Origin: an uncultured Clostridia bacterium
Lineage (GTDB): Bacteria > Bacillota > Clostridia > Christensenellales > Aristaeellaceae
Assembly (NCBI GenBank): GCA_946410395.1
Contig: CAMKAE010000058.1
Location: forward strand, 1-10,702
Reading direction: 5' to 3'
Length of the DNA stretch: 10,702 bases
A program made the translations under genes and the position numbers. Positions 6,420 through 10,702 of this stretch are shown in pieces. The notes under the pieces were generated by a model. That model searched no databases. It saw only the letters and a program-made list of their open reading frames with translations, and had not been told where the DNA came from. Positions within the stretch are counted from its first letter, which is position 1. Each line of letters opens with the position of its first letter.

Positions 6420-6992
6420 ATGTCGGATATCGTGGTGCACAGCCTCTCAAAGGCCTATGACGGCAAGCCCGTGCTGCAAAACGTCAGTCTGCGCTTCCCG
6501 GGTGGGCGCGTCAGCTGCTTGATGGCCCCCTCCGGCACCGGCAAGACCACCCTGCTGCGCATTCTGGCCGGCCTGACCCCGGCGGACAGCGGCTCGGTGG
6601 AGGGATTGGAAGCCCTGCAGGTGGGCATGGTGTTCCAGGAGAACCGCCTGCTGCCTCAGTTCAGCGCTTTGGACAACGTCCGGCTGGTGTGCCCGCATCT
6701 CAGCCGGAGCGCGCTCACGGAGGCCTTTGCCGCCATGGGCCTCACGGACGCCATGGACAAGAAAGCGCGTGACCTGTCGGGCGGCATGGCCCGGCGCGTG
6801 GCCCTGCTGCGCGCCCTGCTGTCCGACGCGGACGTGCTCCTGCTGGACGAGCCCTTCGGCGGCCTGGACAAGAAGACGCGCAAAGCCGTCGCCAAGGCCT
6901 GCAAGGACCTGCTGCGGGGCCGGACCTGCATCCTCGTGACCCACGACCCGAAGGAACCGGCGCTGATGGACGCCAAGGTCCTGACCCTGTGA
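6420..6992 (+). CDS. ABC transporter ATP-binding protein, short form
   Basis: Cytoplasmic ATPase subunit that powers the importer encoded upstream. All core motifs are present in order: Walker A APSGTGKTT (36-44; the usual first Gly is Ala), Q-loop VFQENRLLP (Gln73), signature LSGGM (119-123), Walker B VLLLDEP (139-145), D-loop GGLD (147-150) and switch His175 in VTHD. At 190 aa it is shorter than the usual 240-260 of SsuB/TauB/ThiZ-type ATPases: the region between Walker A and the Q-loop is compact and the part after the His switch ends within 15 residues. It reads as a complete minimal domain rather than a broken gene, since the frame is intact and a strong terminator follows directly. Gap to the permease stop is 6 bases. 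Confidence 0.92.
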   Translation: MSDIVVHSLSKAYDGKPVLQNVSLRFPGGRVSCLMAPSGTGKTTLLRILAGLTPADSGSVEGLEALQVGMVFQENRLLPQFSALDNVRLVCPHLSRSALTEAFAAMGLTDAMDKKARDLSGGMARRVALLRALLSDADVLLLDEPFGGLDKKTRKAVAKACKDLLRGRTCILVTHDPKEPALMDAKVLTL

Positions 6993-7036
6993 AAAGCCCC
7001 GGAAACCGCATTGCCAGCGGTCTCCGGGGCTTTTTT
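6993..7036. terminator. Bidirectional terminator between the importer operon and queA
   Basis: An 11-bp outer stem AAAGCCCCGGA / TCCGGGGCTTT (6993-7003 with 7023-7033), one mismatch, then 5-bp inner stem ACCGC / GCGGT and a 7-base loop. On the plus strand it runs into six T; on the minus strand it is followed by four T. It starts right after the ATPase stop and lies 2 bases beyond the queA stop, so it can serve both converging units. Confidence 0.93.
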
Positions 7037-7037
7037 C

Positions 7038-8099
7038 TTATGTCTCCTGTGTGTCATAAGGCGCGCGCCGGCCGTTGATGAACATCGCGTCCCCGAAGGA
7101 GAAGAAGCGATAGCGCTCCCGAACCGCGGTCTCATAGATGCCGAGGGCTTCCCTGCGGCCCAGGAATGCGGACACCAGCATCAGCAGCGTGGACTGGGGC
7201 AGGTGAAAGTTTGTGATGAGGCCGTCCACCGCCTTGATACGCACGCCCGGGTGGATGAAGATGGCCGTATCGCCCGAGCCCGCGTGAATCACGCCGTCCT
7301 CGTCCGCCACCGTCTCGATGGTCCGCACCGAGGTGGTGCCCACGCAGATCAGCCGCCCGCCCTGTGCCCGGATGCGGTTCAGCGTGTCCGCGGCTGCTTC
7401 GGTGACTTGATACCACTCGGAGTGCATCTTGTGCTCGCCGATGTCCTCCGCCTTTACCGGGCGGAAGGTGCCCAGACCCACGTGCAGCAGCACCGGCACC
7501 ACGGTGACGCCCTTGTCGCGGACCCGCTGCAGCAGCTCCGGCGTAAAGTGCAGCCCGGCGGTCGGCGCGGCCGCGGAGCCTTCCGCCTTCGCGTAGACAG
7601 TCTGGTAGCGTTCAGGGTCCTGCAGCTTCTCATGGATGTAGGGCGGCAGGGGCATCTCTCCCAGCCGGTCCAGCAGGGTTTCAAAGACACCCTCGTACAT
7701 GAAGCGCACCAGCCGTCCGCCAGTGTCCGCCACATTGCCCAGGATCTCGCAGCGCAGCAGGCCGTCCCCGAAGGCGCAGACCGCGCCGGGCTTCAGCCGC
7801 CGCCCCGGGCGCACCAGCGCCTCCCAGTCCGTGGCGTTCTGCCGCCGCAGCAGCAGCACCTCCACCGGCACGCCGGTGTCCTCCTTCACGCCCAGCAGCC
7901 GCGCCGGAATCACGCGGGTCTCGTTGATCACCAGGGCGTCTCCGGGGTTCAGCAGGTCGATGATGTCATAGAAATGCAGGTGCCGGATGTCTCCCGTGGC
8001 CGTGTCCACCGCCAGCAGACGGCTGTGGTCGCGGGGTTCGATCGGGGTCTGCGCAATCAGTTCCTCGGGGAGGTTATAGTCAAAATCAGCTGTTTTCAT
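7038..8099 (-). CDS. queA: S-adenosylmethionine:tRNA ribosyltransferase-isomerase
   Basis: Transfers and isomerises the ribose part of S-adenosylmethionine onto 7-aminomethyl-7-deazaguanine in the tRNA wobble position, giving epoxyqueuosine, the penultimate step of queuosine synthesis. The 353 aa match the family length. Typical segments: FDYNLPEELIAQTP at the N-terminus followed by R.HSRLL, NETRVIPARL, APTAGLHFT near 180, LHVGLGTFRPV near 205-215, GTTSVRTIE near 255-262, and NFHLPQSTLLMLV near 297-309. The ATG at 8099 is preferred; an in-frame GTG two codons earlier (8105) is possible. The start lies 15 bases after the ruvB stop, making it the last gene of ruvC-ruvA-ruvB-queA, a very common bacterial arrangement. 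Confidence 0.97.
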   Translation of the reverse strand: MKTADFDYNLPEELIAQTPIEPRDHSRLLAVDTATGDIRHLHFYDIIDLLNPGDALVINETRVIPARLLGVKEDTGVPVEVLLLRRQNATDWEALVRPGRRLKPGAVCAFGDGLLRCEILGNVADTGGRLVRFMYEGVFETLLDRLGEMPLPPYIHEKLQDPERYQTVYAKAEGSAAAPTAGLHFTPELLQRVRDKGVTVVPVLLHVGLGTFRPVKAEDIGEHKMHSEWYQVTEAAADTLNRIRAQGGRLICVGTTSVRTIETVADEDGVIHAGSGDTAIFIHPGVRIKAVDGLITNFHLPQSTLLMLVSAFLGRREALGIYETAVRERYRFFSFGDAMFINGRRAPYDTQET

Positions 8100-8114
8100 A
8101 CGCACGCTTCTCTG

Positions 8115-9164
8115 TCAGAATTCCATGCTGGTCTGTTCTTCTCCGGGCTTTGCGTCCTGCGCGCCGGGCATCTCGCGCTGCATATAGCGCCAGGCTGCCT
8201 GGGTGCAGACGCGGCCCCGGGGCGTCTTCATGATGAAGCCCAGCTGCATCAGGTAGGGCTCGTAAACGCTCTCAATGGTGGCGGCGTCCTCGCCGGTGGT
8301 GGCCGCGAGCGTGTCCAGGCCCACCGGCCCACCGGCGAACTTGTCCATCATGGTGGCCAGCATGTTCCGGTCTGTCTTGTCCAGCCCGAGCTGGTCCACA
8401 CCGTTCATGTTCAGCGCCTCGTCGGCCATCTTCGCGCTGAGGATGCCGTCGTTGCGCACATCCGCATAGTCTCTGGCCCTGCGAAGCATGCGGTTGGCGA
8501 TCCTCGGGGTGCCGCGGCTGCGGCGCGCGATCTCCAGCATGCCGTCGGGCTCCGCCTGCCGGACCTTCAGCAGGCCCGCGCTGCGGGTAACGATGCGGGA
8601 GAGCTCCTCCGGCGTATACATCTCCAGCCGGTAAATGATGCCGAAGCGGTCCCGCAGCGGCGCGGAGAGCATGCCGAAGCGCGTGGTGGCGCCGATCAGG
8701 GTAAAGCGCGGCACCGGGATGCGCAGGGAGCGCGCCGTCGGGCCCTTTCCCACCATGATATCGATCGCAAAGTCCTCCATGGCCGGGTAGAGCACTTCCT
8801 CGACCGCCCGGGAAAGGCGGTGAATCTCGTCGATGAACAGCACATCCCCCTCGTTGAGGTTGGAGAGCATGGCCGCCAGGTCGCCGGGCTTCTCGATGGC
8901 CGGTCCCGACGTGACGCGGATGTTCTGCCCCATCTCCGCAGCCACAATGGACGCCAGGGTTGTTTTCCCCAGTCCGGGCGGGCCGTAGAGCAGGATGTGG
9001 TCGAGGGGCTCATGCCGGCCGAGCGAGGCCTGGATATAGATGCTCAGGCTCTCCTTCACGGCCTCCTGGCCCACGTATTCCCGCAGGGTGTGCGGTCGGA
9101 GGCTGGTATCCAGGGTGCGGTCATCCTCGTGCAGCATGCCGCTGACCAAACGTTCGTCTTCCAT
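8115..9164 (-). CDS. ruvB: Holliday junction branch migration DNA helicase RuvB
   Basis: Hexameric AAA+ motor that, bound to RuvA, pumps DNA through Holliday junctions. At 349 aa it has normal length. Visible motifs: N-terminal LRPHTLREYVGQE, Walker A GPPGLGKT (61-68), Walker B LFIDEIH (109-115), sensor 1 GATTR (158-162), arginine-finger region RDRFG (171-175), and the C-terminal winged-helix part with the MNGVDQLGLD and GGPVGLDTLA segments followed by the YLMQLGFI helix and TPRGRV. The last 20 or so residues form a polar, low-conservation tail. The ATG at 9164 has GGAG 6 bases upstream. It follows ruvA with a 21-base gap. Confidence 0.98.
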   Translation of the reverse strand: MEDERLVSGMLHEDDRTLDTSLRPHTLREYVGQEAVKESLSIYIQASLGRHEPLDHILLYGPPGLGKTTLASIVAAEMGQNIRVTSGPAIEKPGDLAAMLSNLNEGDVLFIDEIHRLSRAVEEVLYPAMEDFAIDIMVGKGPTARSLRIPVPRFTLIGATTRFGMLSAPLRDRFGIIYRLEMYTPEELSRIVTRSAGLLKVRQAEPDGMLEIARRSRGTPRIANRMLRRARDYADVRNDGILSAKMADEALNMNGVDQLGLDKTDRNMLATMMDKFAGGPVGLDTLAATTGEDAATIESVYEPYLMQLGFIMKTPRGRVCTQAAWRYMQREMPGAQDAKPGEEQTSMEF

Positions 9165-9185
9165 AAATGACTCCGTTCCTCTGTC

Positions 9186-9788
9186 TTACATGCTGGCCAT
9201 GGCGCGCAGGGCCAGGGTGATCAGTTCGTCGGTGCGGTCCGTCTTGTCCCGCACCTGGCTCAGGGCGCTGCGAGCCTCCGCGGACGAATAGCCCAGAGCC
9301 ATCAGCGCCTCCATGGCCTCGGTGAGGCTGTCGGAGGGCACGGCCGCCGCGGCCCCGCCGGAGGGCGCAAGGGAGGAGACTTCGGTCTGGGACACCTTGT
9401 CCCGTAGCTCCAGCGTGATGCGCTGGGCCGTCTTCTTGCCCACGCCCGGGGCCCGGCAGATCGCCTGCACGTCGTCCATCAGGATGGCCACCTGCAGGTC
9501 GTGGACCGGCATCGCGCCCAGGATGCTCAGCGCGAGCTTGGGGCCCACGCCGCTGACGCCGATGAGCCGCAGGAACAGGTCCTTCTCCTCCTGGGTCGCG
9601 AAGCCGAAGAGCTCCATGGCGTCCTCCCGGACCGAGAAGTACGTCAGGCAGCGCATGGTGCCGCCCACGGGCGGGGCCGCCTGGATCGTGTTCAGGGAGC
9701 AGGTCAGCAGGTATCCCACGCCGCCGGCCTGCAGGATCAGCGCGCCGTTGCTCTTGTCGCAGACTTTGCCCTCGATAAACGCGTACAT
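9186..9788 (-). CDS. ruvA: Holliday junction branch migration protein RuvA
   Basis: Tetrameric protein that binds four-way DNA junctions and loads RuvB. The 200 aa show the three expected parts: an OB-fold N-terminus (MYAFIEGKV, then GGVGYLL), two helix-hairpin-helix motifs (LIGVSGVGPKLALSIL at 75-90 and APGVGKKTAQRITLEL near 113-128), a flexible Ser/Ala-rich linker at about 133-152, and the C-terminal RuvB-contacting helices (TEAMEALMALGYSSAEA). The ATG at 9788 has GGAGG 6 bases upstream. The gap to the ruvC stop is 16 bases. Confidence 0.98.
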   Translation of the reverse strand: MYAFIEGKVCDKSNGALILQAGGVGYLLTCSLNTIQAAPPVGGTMRCLTYFSVREDAMELFGFATQEEKDLFLRLIGVSGVGPKLALSILGAMPVHDLQVAILMDDVQAICRAPGVGKKTAQRITLELRDKVSQTEVSSLAPSGGAAAAVPSDSLTEAMEALMALGYSSAEARSALSQVRDKTDRTDELITLALRAMASM

Positions 9789-9804
9789 GCTCTTCCTCCG
9801 GCTG

Positions 9805-10299
9805 TCATTTCATGCGGAACTGTTCCTTTGCCACGCCGCTGTTGCAGTGCGTGATCGCGCAGGCAATGGCGTCGGCCGCGTCGTCGGGCTTGGGAATCTC
9901 CTGCATCCGCAGCAGGAGCTTCATCATCTGCTGCACCTGCTTCTTGTCGGCGCTGCCCGAGCCTGTCACCGCCTGCTTGATCTGCCCGGGCGTATACTCA
10001 TAGAGGTTCTCCGTGTACTCCGTGGCCGCGATAATGGCCGCGCCCCGGGCCGCTCCGACCATCAGGGCCGTGGTGACATTGTGCGCGAAGAACAGCTCCT
10101 CAAAGGCCACGTCGTCCGGGTGGTAGATGTTCACCAGGTCCCGGACACCCTGGTACAGCGTCCGGAGGCGATGCTGCATCGGCGTGTGCGCGAAGGTCTC
10201 CACGCAGCCGTAGTTGATGAGCTTCAGGCTGCTGCCGTGGCTCTCCACCACGCCCCAGCCCATCAGCGCATACCCCGGGTCGATCCCCAAAACAATCAT
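9805..10299 (-). CDS. ruvC: Crossover junction endodeoxyribonuclease RuvC
   Basis: Dimeric, magnesium-dependent resolvase that nicks Holliday junctions symmetrically. The 164 aa have the four catalytic acids in place: Asp7 in GIDPG, Glu67 in FEE, and Asp140 and Asp143 in PDDAADAI. YGCVET and the TPGQIKQAVTGSGSADKKQV segment are also family hallmarks. The ATG at 10299 is preferred because GAGGT lies 6 bases upstream and the protein then begins MIVLGIDPG as in relatives. An in-frame ATG at 10323 with GGAGG 7 bases upstream would add eight residues, but that ribosome site falls at the predicted transcript start. First gene of ruvC-ruvA-ruvB-queA. Confidence 0.96.
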   Translation of the reverse strand: MIVLGIDPGYALMGWGVVESHGSSLKLINYGCVETFAHTPMQHRLRTLYQGVRDLVNIYHPDDVAFEELFFAHNVTTALMVGAARGAAIIAATEYTENLYEYTPGQIKQAVTGSGSADKKQVQQMMKLLLRMQEIPKPDDAADAIACAITHCNSGVAKEQFRMK

Positions 10300-10339
10300 G
10301 GTCACACCTCGCAAGGGGAACATCCTATCCCCTCCGTTC

Positions 10340-10367
10340 ATCATATCACAATCCCCGGGATTGTAAA
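10340..10367 (-). promoter_or_regulatory. Promoter of the ruvCAB-queA operon
   Basis: On the minus strand, -35 TTTACA (10362-10367), 16-base spacer and -10 TATGAT (10340-10345), just downstream of the terminator of the preceding gene. Transcription would start near 10333, about 34 bases before the chosen ruvC start. Confidence 0.75.
10348..10364. promoter_or_regulatory. Putative operator: perfect palindrome in the ruvC promoter spacer
   Basis: ACAATCCC-C-GGGATTGT, two perfect 8-base arms around one base, lies between the -35 and -10 elements and overlaps the edge of the -35. It is upstream of the expected transcript start, so it should act as DNA, most simply as a repressor site that blocks RNA polymerase. 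It does not match the Gram-positive LexA box (GAAC-N4-GTTC), CIRCE or other operators I can name. Confidence 0.55.
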
Positions 10368-10378
10368 GGGGAACACGG

Positions 10379-10406
10379 AAAAACGGCAGCCGTCCGACTG
10401 CCGTTT
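10379..10406 (-). terminator. Rho-independent terminator of the gluconate 5-dehydrogenase-like gene
   Basis: Perfect 9-bp stem AAACGGCAG / CTGCCGTTT (10381-10389 with 10398-10406), 8-base loop, with five T on the minus strand (10379-10383, partly shared with the stem). It lies about 15 bases after the stop codon. Confidence 0.88.
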
Positions 10407-10420
10407 CTGCGTTTCACCGC

Positions 10421-10702
10421 TCAGGGCTGCTTGCCGATATAGGCCAGAATGCCGCCGTCCACATAGAGAATGTGGCCGTTGACGAAGTCGGAAGCCTCGC
10501 TGGCCAGGAAGACCGCGGGGCCGCCCAGGTCCTCCGCCTCGCCCCAGCGGGCCGCGGGGGTCTTGGCGATGATGAACGAGTCGAAGGGATGACGGCTGCC
10601 GTCCGGCTGGCGCTCCCGCAGCGGGGCTGTCTGGGGCGTGGCGATGTAGCCCGGGCCGATGCCGTTGCACTGGATGTTGTACTGGCCGTACTCCGAGGCG
10701 AT
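10421..10702 (-). CDS. Gluconate 5-dehydrogenase-like SDR, C-terminal 93 residues
   Basis: C-terminal part of an NAD(P)-dependent short-chain dehydrogenase; the N-terminal Rossmann part and the catalytic YxxxK lie beyond the window edge. The visible residues include the segment after the catalytic helix (IASEYGQYNIQCNGIGPGYI), ATPQTAPLRE, DGSRHPF, FIIAKTPAARWGEAEDL and the final GHILYVDGGILAYIGKQP. These closely resemble, from memory, gluconate 5-dehydrogenases of Firmicutes (idnO/gno), which interconvert D-gluconate and 5-keto-D-gluconate. The related KduD (2-dehydro-3-deoxygluconate oxidoreductase) is the main alternative. It belongs to a unit upstream, outside the window, and is closed by its own terminator before the ruv promoter. 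Confidence 0.85.
   Translation of the reverse strand: MASEYGQYNIQCNGIGPGYIATPQTAPLRERQPDGSRHPFDSFIIAKTPAARWGEAEDLGGPAVFLASEASDFVNGHILYVDGGILAYIGKQP

Noticed and set aside
7011..9170. A 719-codon open frame on the plus strand, antisense to queA and ruvB
   Set aside because: It mirrors two certain genes on the other strand; in GC-rich DNA antisense frames stay open because stop codons are rare. The protein is rich in His, Gln, Arg and Ala with no recognisable domain, and there is no ribosome site at its start.
10300..10323. Alternative ruvC start at ATG 10323
   Set aside because: It has a good GGAGG, but the predicted transcript begins inside that site and the extra residues are not typical of RuvC.
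10318..10339. GAAC ... GTTC inverted repeat near the ruvC start as a LexA box
   Set aside because: The half-sites are 14 bases apart; the Gram-positive LexA box needs 4.

Overview
The window is about 10.7 kb of GC-rich bacterial DNA, almost fully coding, that looks chromosomal rather than mobile. Strong AGGAGG-type ribosome sites, sigma-A-type promoters with 16-17 bp spacers, compact U-tailed terminators, an M18 aminopeptidase of clostridial type and the order ruvC-ruvA-ruvB-queA all point to a Firmicute. A GC-rich, probably host-associated member of the Clostridia is my best guess. The transporter binding protein has a signal peptide without a lipobox cysteine, which is unusual for a typical monoderm. 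The taxonomic placement is inference.

Layout, left to right. (1) 1-1289, minus: M18 aminopeptidase missing its C-terminus, with a clear promoter. (2) 1447-3003, minus: secreted protein with three SH3b domains and three Ig-like repeats, followed by a terminator. (3) 3187-3918, minus: FabG-like short-chain dehydrogenase. (4) 3967-4032: a compact cluster of hairpins closed by an outer stem, lying between the dehydrogenase and rpsT. (5) 4138-4401, minus: rpsT (ribosomal protein S20) with a TTG start, its own promoter and terminator. (6) 4637-6992, plus: a three-gene ABC importer of the nitrate/sulfonate/thiamine-precursor type (binding protein, permease, ATPase), with a hairpin after the first gene and a strong bidirectional terminator at the end. 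(7) 7038-10299, minus: ruvC-ruvA-ruvB-queA, the Holliday-junction resolution machinery plus the queuosine enzyme QueA, from one promoter. (8) 10421-10702, minus: C-terminal part of a gluconate 5-dehydrogenase-like SDR, with a terminator.

How the parts work together: RuvA and RuvB drive branch migration and RuvC cuts the junction; queA is a common passenger in this operon. The importer genes form one unit (binding protein outside, permease in the membrane, ATPase inside), but nothing in the sequence fixes the substrate. The other genes are single housekeeping or metabolic units.

I see no defence system, phage, insertion sequence, CRISPR array or obvious new multi-gene system. The items most worth a second look are regulatory: a perfect 8+1+8 palindrome filling the spacer of the ruvCAB-queA promoter, the folded hairpin cluster upstream of the dehydrogenase, and two mutually exclusive hairpins in the rpsT leader. 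No stretch longer than 300 bases lacks a gene; the largest gap (4402-4636) carries two divergent promoters.
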